Shown: positions 8,101 to 16,692 of the stretch, in pieces
Numbering within the stretch: position 1 is the first letter of the stretch
Layout: each line of letters opens with the position of its first letter
From: Akkermansiaceae bacterium
GTDB lineage: Bacteria > Verrucomicrobiota > Verrucomicrobiia > Verrucomicrobiales > Akkermansiaceae
Direction: 5' to 3'
Assembly (NCBI GenBank): GCA_021733795.1
Contig: JAIPKB010000007.1
Coordinates: forward strand, 1 to 60,719
DNA: 60,719 bases
Notes under the pieces: model-generated
Told to the model about the DNA's origin: nothing
Seen by the model: only the letters and a program-made list of their open reading frames with translations
The model's database searches: none
Position numbers and translations under genes: made by a program

Positions 8101-8226
8101 ACCCGGGTGTGACCTCGAACGAGCCGAGATCTCGAGCAAGTTGGATTCCCGGTAAAGGTTGGGCGTGGCGGCGACGGTTTCCCAAGGGCCGCCGGTTCGG
8201 GGGCGAAAACGATCAGAAGCAGGTCC

Positions 8227-8634
8227 TCACAGCCCGATCAGACAGACCAACTCGGAATCGGTGAAATCATCCAAATGGTCCACTGCCGCGCTGAGGGTCT
8301 CTTCTTCTGCCAACTCCTGGAGTTCGGCAAATGGATTCTGCGGGGATGGATCCTGAATGATCGGCGATCCTGCCACGCCGCCCACGGGAGCATTTTGGCT
8401 CAGGGAAACGAAGGCAACGACCATGGCAGCGGCGGCCGCCGTGACTCCCGCCAGCGAAACGGGAATCCACAACCGCCCCCACCATCCGGGCGCGGCCTGC
8501 CCGGAAAGCCGTGCCGCGCGCACGGCATCATCCACGAACCGGGGACCGGCAGCCCGGGACGCTGCTTGATCAAGCAGTTTCCAAACGGCATCAGACTCCA
8601 AAGAGTCGTCCTGTGAATGAGGGTGGCGTTTCAT
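8227..8634 (-). CDS. Single-span membrane protein, unknown function
   Basis: 135 residues from ATG 8634. The N-terminal part (1-54) is hydrophilic and begins MKRHPHSQDDSLESDAVWKLLDQA. One transmembrane segment at about residues 55-78 is rich in Ala and Val (WIPVSLAGVTAAAAAMVVAF). The C-terminal tail is acidic and ends LDDFTDSELVCLIGL. The layout resembles small anti-sigma-like proteins that follow an ECF sigma factor, but there is no sigma factor here and no zinc motif, so no function is assigned. It is divergent from the adenosyltransferase gene, with 86 bp between the two starts. Confidence 0.6.
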   Translation of the reverse strand: MKRHPHSQDDSLESDAVWKLLDQAASRAAGPRFVDDAVRAARLSGQAAPGWWGRLWIPVSLAGVTAAAAAMVVAFVSLSQNAPVGGVAGSPIIQDPSPQNPFAELQELAEEETLSAAVDHLDDFTDSELVCLIGL

Positions 8635-8720
8635 GGCTGGCGGCGAGGTTCTCATTGATGGAACCACGTGGCGATGAAAAAGTTGCAAAATCCGGAGACA
8701 TCACCCTAGACTTGTCGTGC

Positions 8721-9239
8721 ATGAGTATCATCACAGGACGCGGAGACGAGGGGGAAACGGATTTGTTGTTTGGCCGGAGGATCGCCAAAACCGCGGTGCG
8801 GATGGAGGCGCTCGGCTGCGTGGATGAGGTCAACGCCGCACTCGGAATGGCCCGTGCGGCCACCACCGAACCCGCCATCATCGCGCTGGTGGACGCCATC
8901 CAGGAGCGTTTGATCGGGCTGATGGGCCAACTGGCCTGCCTGCCGGAGGACGAAGGCCGCTACCGCCTCGCCGCGGTGGGACCGGCGGATGTCGAGTGGT
9001 TGCTGGCCCAGGCACACGGCTACGAGGCGCGCGGGATCAACTTCACCGGCTGGGCGAAACCGGGGGCGGAGGGCTCGCTGTCCCGGGCCGGCCTGGACTT
9101 CGCCCGCACCATGGCCCGCCGGGCGGAACGGGCGGTGCTGGCCGTCCACGAGTCCGGCGAGCCGGTGCCTGAAGCCGTCCGCCTGTTTTTCAACCGCCTC
9201 TCGGATCTGCTCTGGATCATGGCGCGGGTGGCGGAGTGA
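8721..9239 (+). CDS. PduO-type cob(I)alamin adenosyltransferase
   Basis: 172 residues from ATG 8721 (MSIITGRGDEGET). The ATP-binding N-terminal signature TGRGDEGET matches TGxGDxGxT. EALGCVDEVNAALG is the second conserved block and FNRLSDLLWIMARVAE the C-terminal block of the family. These enzymes transfer the adenosyl group of ATP to cob(I)alamin, making coenzyme B12 in the cytoplasm. No B12-dependent enzyme or other cobalamin gene is nearby, so it probably serves salvage for enzymes encoded elsewhere. The acylphosphatase gene converges on its 3' end, 13 bp away. Confidence 0.9.
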   Translation: MSIITGRGDEGETDLLFGRRIAKTAVRMEALGCVDEVNAALGMARAATTEPAIIALVDAIQERLIGLMGQLACLPEDEGRYRLAAVGPADVEWLLAQAHGYEARGINFTGWAKPGAEGSLSRAGLDFARTMARRAERAVLAVHESGEPVPEAVRLFFNRLSDLLWIMARVAE

Positions 9240-9252
9240 TCCCGCTGTTTCT

Positions 9253-9531
9253 TCAGGACCGGATGATCCGAAACCCGTTCACTCCGGTCAGCGGCGGAAT
9301 GATTTCCACGAAGTGGGACTTGAGATGATGGGCCACGCTGGACTCTTCGACGATCTCCCGGATGAAGCCGTTGACTTCGCCCGGCTCACCCGTCACCTGG
9401 AGCTCGACTGTGCCATCCGGCAGATTGCTCACCCAGCCGCAGACGTCGAAGGACCGGGCGAGATTCTTGACGGCGTAGCGAAAGCCCACCCCCTGGACCC
9501 TACCGCGGAAGATGACCCGTTTGGCAATCAT
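9253..9531 (-). CDS. acyP: Acylphosphatase
   Basis: 92 residues, the normal size of the family. The two signatures are intact: GRVQGVGFRY with the phosphate-binding Arg18, and GWVSNLPDGTVEL with the catalytic Asn36. It hydrolyses acyl phosphates such as acetyl phosphate or 1,3-bisphosphoglycerate in the cytoplasm. Acetyl phosphate would also be made by the pta-ackA pair in this window, but they are 13 kb away and no direct link can be shown. The gene stands alone, and the next minus-strand gene starts over 130 bp downstream. Confidence 0.92.
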   Translation of the reverse strand: MIAKRVIFRGRVQGVGFRYAVKNLARSFDVCGWVSNLPDGTVELQVTGEPGEVNGFIREIVEESSVAHHLKSHFVEIIPPLTGVNGFRIIRS

Positions 9532-9668
9532 CGCGGGAGATCGAGCACGAGGAACAAAGTGAGGGCGATGGAAGCGAGGTGCATGGCGTCACGGGCAATT
9601 AGTCACCGATCTCTCGCGAAGATCAAGCCCAGTCGGAAAAACCCGCCGGAAAACCGGGCGTTCCCCGG

Positions 9669-10994
9669 CTATTTCCATTTGGCCGCCGTGTCCGGGGTGG
9701 CGGTGTTGAGAATGCGCAACCGCCCCGGCGCGGGGCGGGAAAGTTGCAGGTGGCGGCCGCCCGGGGTGGTGAGCGCCACCCCGGGAGTGGCGGGTGCGGC
9801 AGCCCCGGCCAGGGCACCAAGCCGGGCCAGCGCCGGCGGCAGCAGGCGGTCCACCGCCTCCGGCCTGGCCAACTCGATTTCCCAGATGACTGCCACCTCG
9901 GTTTCGCCGACGGCAAACAACTGGTAGCGGTCGTTGACCCAGTGGGCGGCCACCCCGGCGGCATCCGGCGACTCGCCGGCCGGGTCCAGCCAGAGCCGCA
10001 GGCCGAGTTCACCGGCCGATTCGCCCAAATAGTCGCCACCGGCCGGATCGTCGGGCGCAACCACCGGCGGCAGCTCGAGCGGCGGCGGCGCGGCGGGCGG
10101 CGTGGCGGGTTGCAGAATCGCCCGGGTGGTCTGCGGTGGATTGCGGAATGCCGCGAGCAACGGCCCGCTGCCCTTGACGTAGAGCGCATCGGCATATCCC
10201 TTCCCGGCGGTGGCCGCAAACAGGCTCAAATTCCGCACAAATGGTGCCAACGTGCCGAACGTCCGCACGGCTTCGGCGTCCTGTTTCATCGGCACAAACC
10301 CGATCGCCCGGGCGCTGGCCGCATAGTAACGAGCCTCGCTCCCGGCCGCCGTCCCCTGATGCAACGCCACCCGCGCACGGTCGGCATCGTCGCCCGGATA
10401 TGCGGGAGGAGGAGGAAAATGCTGGCGCAACAGGATGCGGGTGAGCAAGCGGACCAGGGCGGCTTGATCCGGGATATCCTCGATCCGGAAGCGATCGGTC
10501 ACCCAGCCCTCGCCAGACACCTCATCGAACCATCCGCGCACGCCCACCGCCTGCACGGCGGTCAACTCCGGCAGCAGCGGATGGTCTCCAGCCAGCCAGC
10601 CTAACAATGTGTAGGCCTCCTGGCGGTCGTCAATCCCGGCCGGACCGAACCGGCTTTCCACCGCAGCCCCGATCCTATCCCGCAGTTCCTCGCCGGCGAT
10701 CCGGTGGATCACCGGACTGGAAAGAAAATCGAGGCTCAGGTCCTTCTCCACGCGATCGATGAATTCCTGGGGCACCGGCATCTCGCCACCGCCCTGGGCC
10801 AGCGAGCGCAGCGATTCGTTTTCACGCTTGAGCGCCGCGTTCTCCTCGCTGGCGATCCGGAGTTGGTTTTCCAGTTCCTCCGCCCCGGCAGGCCCGGCGG
10901 TCCGCCGCCAGTGCAGCCCCTGGATGATGCCGCCCGCTCCCACGGCCGCACCTAACAACAACGGCAGCAGCTTGTCGGCGGAAAGCAGGGCCAC
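9669..10994 (-). CDS. Hypothetical protein with N-terminal membrane segment and short coiled coil
   Basis: 441 residues. The N-terminus (MALLSADKLLPLLLGAAVGAGG) would be a signal or anchor. Residues about 38-68 (AEELENQLRIASEENAALKR and on) have the heptad and Glu/Leu pattern of a coiled coil. The rest has no recognised motif; it includes a Pro-rich linker near residues 305-325 (TPPAAPPPLELPPVVAP). The product is likely exported or membrane-attached. It follows the 194-residue secreted protein upstream by eight bases on the same strand, so the two are probably co-transcribed. No function can be assigned. Confidence 0.7.
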   Translation of the reverse strand: MALLSADKLLPLLLGAAVGAGGIIQGLHWRRTAGPAGAEELENQLRIASEENAALKRENESLRSLAQGGGEMPVPQEFIDRVEKDLSLDFLSSPVIHRIAGEELRDRIGAAVESRFGPAGIDDRQEAYTLLGWLAGDHPLLPELTAVQAVGVRGWFDEVSGEGWVTDRFRIEDIPDQAALVRLLTRILLRQHFPPPPAYPGDDADRARVALHQGTAAGSEARYYAASARAIGFVPMKQDAEAVRTFGTLAPFVRNLSLFAATAGKGYADALYVKGSGPLLAAFRNPPQTTRAILQPATPPAAPPPLELPPVVAPDDPAGGDYLGESAGELGLRLWLDPAGESPDAAGVAAHWVNDRYQLFAVGETEVAVIWEIELARPEAVDRLLPPALARLGALAGAAAPATPGVALTTPGGRHLQLSRPAPGRLRILNTATPDTAAKWK

Positions 10995-11002
10995 GGCTCG
11001 GA

Positions 11003-11587
11003 CTACTTGGCAGGTGGGGTTCGGCGCTCGGTCGCCGGGACCGGCTCGTCGAACATCTTCGGATCCATCGCCGAAGTGGGCGATCCGTAATCACGTTCAA
11101 ATTTCCCCCCCTGCAGCTTGTCTTCCAGGTAGTTGCGGATCACCGGCTTGCTCGCCTTGCCCTGGGGGTCGATCAGATACTCCACGATCTGCACCGGCAT
11201 CTCCTCGGCGGGATTATTTTTCCAAACCCGGCGGACACGGCAGTCCCACATCCGCTCCATGACCAACTGGCCATCCTCCTTGCGGTAGCCGTAGTCGACC
11301 TTGTAGAGCTGGGTTTGCTGGGCATCGAAAATCTCACTGGCCAGCGGATTGCCATTGGCATCCATCCGGTAGATCGTCACCAAGGTGAGGCGGCCGGAGG
11401 CGGAATAGGTTTTCTTGGTCACTACCTTCCCGTCCGGGCTGCGGGTGAACACGCTCTTCCGCCCGTCCTCATGCTGTTTCACCCGGACGTTGGGTCCATC
11501 CACCATGTCCAGCCCATCCGCCCGCGACTGCGGCGCGACCAGCAAACCCAGCACGGCGAGGATCATTCCAATGACAGCGGCTCTCAT
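11003..11587 (-). CDS. Secreted protein of unknown function
   Basis: 194 residues from ATG 11587, which begins a Sec signal peptide (MRAAVIGMILAVLGLLVAPQSRA). The mature protein has repeated short beta-strand phrases such as GRKSVFTRSPDGKVVTKKTY and GRLTLVTIYRMDANGNPLASE. These resemble the DGK/NGN turns of MORN-like or antitoxin-like secreted repeats, though too weakly to name a family. It lies eight bases ahead of the coiled-coil protein gene and probably shares its transcript. Confidence 0.7.
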   Translation of the reverse strand: MRAAVIGMILAVLGLLVAPQSRADGLDMVDGPNVRVKQHEDGRKSVFTRSPDGKVVTKKTYSASGRLTLVTIYRMDANGNPLASEIFDAQQTQLYKVDYGYRKEDGQLVMERMWDCRVRRVWKNNPAEEMPVQIVEYLIDPQGKASKPVIRNYLEDKLQGGKFERDYGSPTSAMDPKMFDEPVPATERRTPPAK

Positions 11588-11716
11588 GACCGGGATTCTA
11601 CCCCCATCCCGGCTCCCGCGCAAGCACGCATTTGCAACCACGGGACAAACACCATGGCGGATTTTTGCACGAGACACATGAGCAATCGATGATTGGTTCC
11701 GCACCGGTGAGATTTG

Positions 11717-11800
11717 ACCGCTGATTGCGCTGAGAACCGCTGAGACCGCTGTGGGTATTTGATTTCAGCGAAATCAGCGGTCCTCAGCGTTTCAGCGGTT
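11717..11800. repeat. Inverted repeat built from short CAGCGG-type units
   Basis: The left arm (about 11717-11751) strings together ACCGCTGA, GCGCTGAGAACCGCTGAG and ACCGCTG. The right arm (about 11764-11800) reads the complement: TCAGCG, ATCAGCGGT, CCTCAGCG, TTTCAGCGGT. The two arms can pair imperfectly around an AT-rich loop. It lies in the gap between a secreted protein gene and the porin gene. Confidence 0.65.
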
Positions 11801-11861
11801 CATTACTCCTCAATTCCCTCGTCCTACGATTCTGAAAACAGACTCTCTGCTCTGCAAATCA

Positions 11862-12032
11862 ATGCTTTGCGAATTTCCAAAAATCCGCCATGGGACAAAC
11901 ACCCTCAAGGAAACCGCGCTGCTCCCGGACTCCGGCGAATGCCACTTCGACGAATTTTTCCGCCAGTCCGAAACCGTGCGCCGGAAACTGTCGGAAATGC
12001 CTTCGCCCGGAATGCCCGGCATGAAGGGCTGA
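11862..12032 (+). CDS. Short GC3-rich reading frame, possible gene remnant
   Basis: 56 codons from ATG 11862 to TGA 12030-12032. The middle part (KETALLPDSGECHFDEFF and on to KLSEMPSP) has strong coding-like third-position GC and a charged, mixed composition, unlike the surrounding repeat DNA. No family is recognised. It may be the 3' end of a lost gene or a genuine micro-protein. It stops 17 bp before the 3' end of the convergent porin gene. Confidence 0.35.
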   Translation: MLCEFPKIRHGTNTLKETALLPDSGECHFDEFFRQSETVRRKLSEMPSPGMPGMKG

Positions 12033-12049
12033 AAAGAAGCCGCGGCGGA

Positions 12050-13273
12050 TCAGAACACGTAGTTCAGTTCCACGGAAGCGCGGGTGGTGGTCTGGTAGCG
12101 TTTGTCGTCGCTATCGAACGTGGCCACCTTGAGAATGCCGGTGAAGTGCTCGTCGAATTTTTTCAAGAGCATGGTGTCGTATTCCCAGCCGAGGCTGGCG
12201 TCCAACGAATTGTCGCCGAACGCGTGCAGGACATTGGTCCACTTCATGTCCCAACAGACCGGCAGCATGTAGCTGAGGTAGCCGTCGGTGATGCCGCCGT
12301 GGGTGCCGGCCGTGCGTCGGCCGACGAAGGCATCGGCCCAACCGTTGAACGCGTGCAGGGTGGCCAGCGGCGTCTGGAAGCCGCTACCGAGGAATTCCAC
12401 GCCGAGAGTGAGGGATTGCTGGTCGAAGGCCTTGGTGATGGTGCCGTGGGCGTACCACGCCTGGTCGTTGTTGAGCGGTCCCGCCTTTTCCTGATAGGCC
12501 ACTTCCCCGTAGAGGGTAAAGCCGCCCACATCCCCTTTGGCGCTGGCACCATAGGTGTCGTTGTCCCAGCCGGTGACTCGATCGAAGTCCATCAGATAGA
12601 CATAGCCGCCGAGCGTCACCCCCTCAAGGCCGGTGTAGGAGGCGTTGAACAGATGGGTGTTGGAGCCGATGTCCTGGACGTTGGGGGAGGCATTGGTCGC
12701 CGGACCGTCCGCTGCCGACCCGAAAATCCGGTTTACCTGGTTGACGTAGGCATAGTTCAGGGTCAGGCTGTCCACGCATTTGTTGGCCAGCGTGAGGGCG
12801 TCAAAGGTCTGTTCGTTCTGGCGCCAGCCGACGTTGCCGATGTAGTTGGCGCTATCGTAAATCAGGCGCTGGCGGCCGACGCGGAGCAGGTTGTGGTGGC
12901 CGCTATATTGCAGGTAGCCCTGATTCAGCTCGTTGGTCTCCGGATCGGCGATGAGGGAGTTGTTGGGGTCGAAGGGATCGGCACCGGGAGCGCCGCCGTT
13001 GTAGTCGTCGATGATGGCTTGGGAGAACTCGCCTTCGACCAAGGCGCTGAAGCCGTTCCACTCGGTGGTTTTAAGGCCGACCCGCTCACGGCTGGTGAGC
13101 GCGTGTGACACGTCATAGCCATCCACGTCGGCGAATTCGTAGCGCACGCGGATGTCGAGGAAGGGGACGATCCAGGAGCTGGCGGCGGGAACCAGCGGAG
13201 CGGTGGCCAAGTCTGGAGTGCCGGCCTGAAGCAGGGTGGCGCCGGATAACAATAGGAGGGTGGTGTTTTTCAT
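12050..13273 (-). CDS. Outer-membrane porin-like beta-barrel protein
   Basis: 407 residues from ATG 13273. A Sec signal peptide (MKNTTLLLLSGATLLQAG) precedes a chain of alternating hydrophobic and polar strands, with the aromatic girdle and short turns of a barrel. The C-terminus is RASVELNYVF, ending in Phe as outer-membrane proteins usually do. Internal phrases such as RERVGLKTTEWNGFSALVEGEFSQ and LLRVGRQRLIYDSANYIG resemble alginate-export or OprD-like porins. It probably lets small solutes cross the outer membrane. It is transcribed away from the nitrate-reduction operon, whose first gene starts 478 bp further on. A role in nitrate or nitrite uptake is only a guess from position. Confidence 0.75.
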   Translation of the reverse strand: MKNTTLLLLSGATLLQAGTPDLATAPLVPAASSWIVPFLDIRVRYEFADVDGYDVSHALTSRERVGLKTTEWNGFSALVEGEFSQAIIDDYNGGAPGADPFDPNNSLIADPETNELNQGYLQYSGHHNLLRVGRQRLIYDSANYIGNVGWRQNEQTFDALTLANKCVDSLTLNYAYVNQVNRIFGSAADGPATNASPNVQDIGSNTHLFNASYTGLEGVTLGGYVYLMDFDRVTGWDNDTYGASAKGDVGGFTLYGEVAYQEKAGPLNNDQAWYAHGTITKAFDQQSLTLGVEFLGSGFQTPLATLHAFNGWADAFVGRRTAGTHGGITDGYLSYMLPVCWDMKWTNVLHAFGDNSLDASLGWEYDTMLLKKFDEHFTGILKVATFDSDDKRYQTTTRASVELNYVF

Positions 13274-13277
13274 CGGA

Positions 13278-13336
13278 TGATTGCTAGAACGTCTTTTCGG
13301 GGCTGGTGCGCATGAAGGGCTAAAGAGCGGCTCGGA
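13278..13336. repeat. Dispersed imperfect repeat, copy 2
   Basis: TGATTGCTAG followed by TCTTTTCGGGGCTGGTGCGCATG and ending CTCGGA; it is the diverged partner of 8039-8100. It directly abuts the start of the porin gene, so it lies in that gene's 5' leader. The rest of 13337-13751 holds no clear gene; it presumably contains the nap-operon promoter, but no box was convincing by eye. Confidence 0.6.
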
Positions 13337-13751
13337 GACCGGGAGAAAAAGAGGCAGGAACAGGGCTCCCGGCACCCTGACGGCAGGTGGAAGGCGGGCC
13401 TTCCGGGGGCATTGGTCCGGAAATGGCTGGCATGGTGTCAAATCCTCAAGCGCGAAGGTATGGTGTTTCCTTCCCATGCCAAGGAAAATCGGAGGGAGGG
13501 CCAGATCGAGTGCCTTGCTCCAAAACAGCAATTCATGCGCATTCTTCGCAACTTGATGCGCGGCAAATGTTCTGGACTCGGGCCCTCGAAATTGTTATCT
13601 TAGGCATTCAAGAAATCATTAACCTCTTTTCTTTATTGATCCGCCCGCTGACCTGATCCGCGTGAATTTCCCAACCCAGCTTTCATCATCCCATGCGCAC
13701 CCGCCTTCACTCCCCCTTTCCCGCAACCGTTGACTGATTGCCTGACGATCC

Positions 13752-14435
13752 ATGAGCACCTCCCCAGGAAAGATCCGGATGATTTTGGCGCTGGCCCTCT
13801 GCGCCACGGCAGGCGTTATCCTGCTCGCCAAGGGTGCGGGTGAGTCGGCGGCCGCCCCGGCACCTGATGATGCGAAGCTACCGGACGTCGCCCGCCCGTC
13901 CGCCAGCCAGCCGGTGACCGGCCTGGTGGGGGGCACCCACCTGGACAAGACTCCGCCGCGTGAGACGAAGGGCCTGGATCTGGTGAAAATGGGCTGGACC
14001 TACAATTGCATGGAGTGTCACAAGCTGTTCCCCGCCAAGTGGCACTATGACCGACCCATGAACGAGCACAAGGATCTCAAGCTCGATCACGGCAACAACC
14101 GCTTCTGCCTCAACTGCCACCATCCCACCAACCGCAACGCGTTCGTCGATTACGATGGCGCCGAGATCGCCCAGGCCAACGTGGTGGAACTCTGCGCGAA
14201 ATGCCACGGCACGACCTACCGCGATTGGAAAGCGGGCGTCCACGGCCGCCAGAACGGTTTCTGGGACGCCGACAAGGGCGAGAAAACCAAACTGAAATGC
14301 ATCCAGTGCCACGACCCCCACAGCCCCAAGTTCAAGGCGATGGCACCGCTCGCGCCGTTGCGTTACCCACCCCGCGCCGCCCATCCCCCGGGCGCTGACC
14401 ATTCCGAACCCGCCGGTCATACCGACGAACCCTGA
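13752..14435 (+). CDS. Exported tetraheme c-type cytochrome (quinol-module electron carrier)
   Basis: 227 residues. An N-terminal hydrophobic segment (residues 9-26) is an export signal or uncleaved anchor. Four CxxCH heme sites follow: CMECH (86), CLNCH (119), CAKCH (148) and CIQCH (183). The C-terminal tail is Pro/His/Ala rich. It is the first gene of the nitrate-reduction operon, 6 bp before the ferredoxin-type subunit. By position it plays the part of the multiheme cytochrome found with NrfC/NrfD-like pairs, as in NrfBCD or Qrc-type complexes, passing electrons from the membrane quinol site to periplasmic reductases. It is not NapC/NrfH-like: it lacks that family's short anchor plus close-set heme layout. 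Confidence 0.8.
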   Translation: MSTSPGKIRMILALALCATAGVILLAKGAGESAAAPAPDDAKLPDVARPSASQPVTGLVGGTHLDKTPPRETKGLDLVKMGWTYNCMECHKLFPAKWHYDRPMNEHKDLKLDHGNNRFCLNCHHPTNRNAFVDYDGAEIAQANVVELCAKCHGTTYRDWKAGVHGRQNGFWDADKGEKTKLKCIQCHDPHSPKFKAMAPLAPLRYPPRAAHPPGADHSEPAGHTDEP

Positions 14436-14441
14436 CGTCCG

Positions 14442-15416
14442 ATGAACCACGACCCGCAAGACACCGTCAGCCCCCGCACCATCGAGCAGGTTTACAAACC
14501 CATCGACCGTCGCACCTTTCTCAAGGGCTCGGCGGTGGCGATGGTCGGCGTGGCCGGCCTGATGGCCGCGCTCAAGCCACTGCTCGCGCTCGAATCCGGC
14601 GAAACCACCCTCGACGACCTGCTGCAAAAACACTACCGCGAGCTGAAACCCGAGGATTTGAAGAAAATCATGGCCGCGCTGGAGGCCAAAACGGAGAAAC
14701 AATACGGCGTCCGCCCGACCATCCGCGATCTCAAGCCGATCCCTGGCGTGGAGTTCGGCTACGCGCTGAACCTGACCCGCTGCATCGGCTGCCGCAAGTG
14801 CGCCCACGCCTGCCTCAAGGAAAACAACCAGTCGCGCGATGACGCCCAGGACATCGAAATGTCCTACATCCGCGTGTTGGAGATGAACAAGGGCGCGATC
14901 AATCTGGAGACCTCCTCGGTTTACTACGATCCGGAAACCGTGCCGCAAAAGGGCAAATATTATATGCCGGCCCAGTGCCACCAATGCCGCCAATCGCCCT
15001 GCACCAAGGTGTGCCCGGTGCAGGCCACCTGGCAGGAACCGGACGGTGTGGTGGTGGTGGACTACAACTGGTGCATCGGCTGCCGCTACTGCATGGCCGC
15101 CTGCCCCTACGACGCCCGCCGTTTCAACTATAAGAAACCGAGTCTCACCAAGGACCAGATCAATCCCAATCAAAGTTACCTCAGCAACCGCATCCGGCCC
15201 AAGGGCGTGGTGGAGAAGTGCACCTTCTGCCTGCACCGCACCCGCGATGGCAAATACCCGGCCTGCCTCGAGGTCTGCCCCACCGGCGCAAGGGTCTTCG
15301 GCAACCTGCTCGACCCCGACAGCGAGATCAACTACATTCTCAACAACAAGCGCGTCTATGTCCTCAAGGAAGAAGTCGGGACCCTGCCGCGCTTTTACTA
15401 CTTCTTCGATAAATGA
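14442..15416 (+). CDS. Tat-exported 4x[4Fe-4S] ferredoxin subunit, NrfC-like
   Basis: 324 residues. The Tat signal is DRRTFLKG at residues 22-29, followed by a hydrophobic stretch. Four iron-sulfur cluster motifs are complete: Cys114/117/120/124, Cys179/182/187/191, Cys211/214/217/221 and Cys260/263/275/279, with one Cys shared between clusters in the usual ferredoxin manner. The architecture matches periplasmic electron-transfer subunits of the NrfC/HybA/DmsB group. It overlaps the next gene, the NrfD-type membrane subunit, by four bases (ATGA), which implies coupled translation and a stable complex. It would relay electrons from menaquinol at the NrfD site to the tetraheme cytochrome encoded just upstream. 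Confidence 0.9.
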   Translation: MNHDPQDTVSPRTIEQVYKPIDRRTFLKGSAVAMVGVAGLMAALKPLLALESGETTLDDLLQKHYRELKPEDLKKIMAALEAKTEKQYGVRPTIRDLKPIPGVEFGYALNLTRCIGCRKCAHACLKENNQSRDDAQDIEMSYIRVLEMNKGAINLETSSVYYDPETVPQKGKYYMPAQCHQCRQSPCTKVCPVQATWQEPDGVVVVDYNWCIGCRYCMAACPYDARRFNYKKPSLTKDQINPNQSYLSNRIRPKGVVEKCTFCLHRTRDGKYPACLEVCPTGARVFGNLLDPDSEINYILNNKRVYVLKEEVGTLPRFYYFFDK

Positions 15417-16639
15417 GGGACTACTTCACATTCCTGTTCCGCGTCTGGCGGCTCTCGTTCCAGGGCAGTTGGAAATTCTACGCCTGGATGACGCTGCTGT
15501 CCGTGGTCTCACTCATCGGCCTCAACGCCTGGGCGCACCAGATCGTCGACGGCCTCCAAACCACCGGCATGACCAACCAGGTCAGTTGGGGCGCCTACAT
15601 CGCCAATTTCACCTTCCTGGTCGGCGTGGCGGCGGCGGCGGTGATGCTCGTCATCCCGGCCTATATTTATAAGAAGGAACACATGCACGAGGTGGTGCTG
15701 TTCGGCGAGTTGCTGGCGATCGCGGTCATCGTCATGTGCCTGCTGTTCGTCACCGTGGACCTCGGGCACCCGGAGCGTTTCCATCACATGATTCCGCCGT
15801 TCGGGGTGTTCAACTTTCCGGGTTCGATCCTGTCGTGGGACGTGATCGTGCTCAATGGCTACCTGTTGTTGAACCTGCACATCGCCGGCTATCTGCTCTA
15901 CTGCCGCTACCGCCACCGCGAGCCGACCCGGATGTTCTACATCCCGTTCGTGTTCCTCTCCATCGCCTGGGCGGTGAGCATCCATACCGTGACGGCCTTC
16001 CTTTACGTCGGATTGGCCGGCCGCAGCTACTGGCACAATCCGCTGGTGCCGTCGCGCTTCCTGGCATCGGCCTTCGTGGCGGGCCCGGCGCTGATGATCC
16101 TCACCTTTCAGATCGTGCGCAAGGTGACCCACTATTTCATCGGCGACAAGCCGATCTTCACCCTGCGCATGATCATGACCGTGGCGATGATCATCAACAT
16201 GTTCCTGCTCGGCTGCGAGTTGTTCACCGAGTTTTACTCGCCCACCCAGCATGCGGCCGCCGCACACTATCTGTATTTCGGGCTGCACGGCCACAGCGGA
16301 CTCGTCCCGTGGATCTGGACGGCCATCGCGCTCAACACCATCGGCCTGGGGCTGCTGATCTCACCGTTCAGCCGCCGCATCGTGGGCCTCAACCTCGCCT
16401 GCGGCACCTGCTTCATCGGCATCTGGACCGAGAAGGGCATGGGCCTGATCATCCCCGGCTTCGTGCCCTCGCCGCTCGGCCAGGTGGTCGAGTACCTCCC
16501 CACCGTCAACGAAACCCTGGTCTGCCTCGGCATCTGGTCGTTTGGCGCGCTGCTGTTCTCGTGGATGCTGCATGTGGCCATCCCGATCATGAACGGCAGC
16601 CTGCGTGAGAACCCGGAATTCGCCACTTCCCAAGATTAA
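15413..16639 (+). CDS. NrfD-type integral membrane quinol dehydrogenase subunit
   Basis: 408 residues with about ten hydrophobic spans, the size and pattern of NrfD/PsrC proteins. Conserved-looking phrases include TFLVGVAAAAVMLVIPAY, VDLGHPERF in the loop before a helix, and FPGSILSWDVIVLNGYLLLN. This subunit has no cofactor of its own but holds the quinol site. It should oxidise menaquinol and hand electrons to the ferredoxin subunit, whose gene it overlaps by four bases. The octaheme cytochrome gene follows after 53 bp. A menA gene 13 kb away is consistent with a menaquinone pool. This module appears to replace NapC or NapGH, neither of which is in the window. Confidence 0.9.
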   Translation: MRDYFTFLFRVWRLSFQGSWKFYAWMTLLSVVSLIGLNAWAHQIVDGLQTTGMTNQVSWGAYIANFTFLVGVAAAAVMLVIPAYIYKKEHMHEVVLFGELLAIAVIVMCLLFVTVDLGHPERFHHMIPPFGVFNFPGSILSWDVIVLNGYLLLNLHIAGYLLYCRYRHREPTRMFYIPFVFLSIAWAVSIHTVTAFLYVGLAGRSYWHNPLVPSRFLASAFVAGPALMILTFQIVRKVTHYFIGDKPIFTLRMIMTVAMIINMFLLGCELFTEFYSPTQHAAAAHYLYFGLHGHSGLVPWIWTAIALNTIGLGLLISPFSRRIVGLNLACGTCFIGIWTEKGMGLIIPGFVPSPLGQVVEYLPTVNETLVCLGIWSFGALLFSWMLHVAIPIMNGSLRENPEFATSQD

Positions 16640-16692
16640 CCCCCACCATCTCCCAACCCCACCCGATCTCCAGAACCTAACCACAACATTCC

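Noticed and set aside
13337..13751. FNR-type box ahead of the nap operon
   Set aside because: TTGATCCGCC near 13636 suggests a half site, but the second half does not match, so no regulatory site is listed.
13752..14435. Reading the first cytochrome of the nap operon as NapC or NrfH
   Set aside because: It has four hemes and an N-terminal hydrophobic segment, but the spacing and long linkers do not fit NapC/NrfH, and an NrfD/ferredoxin pair follows directly.
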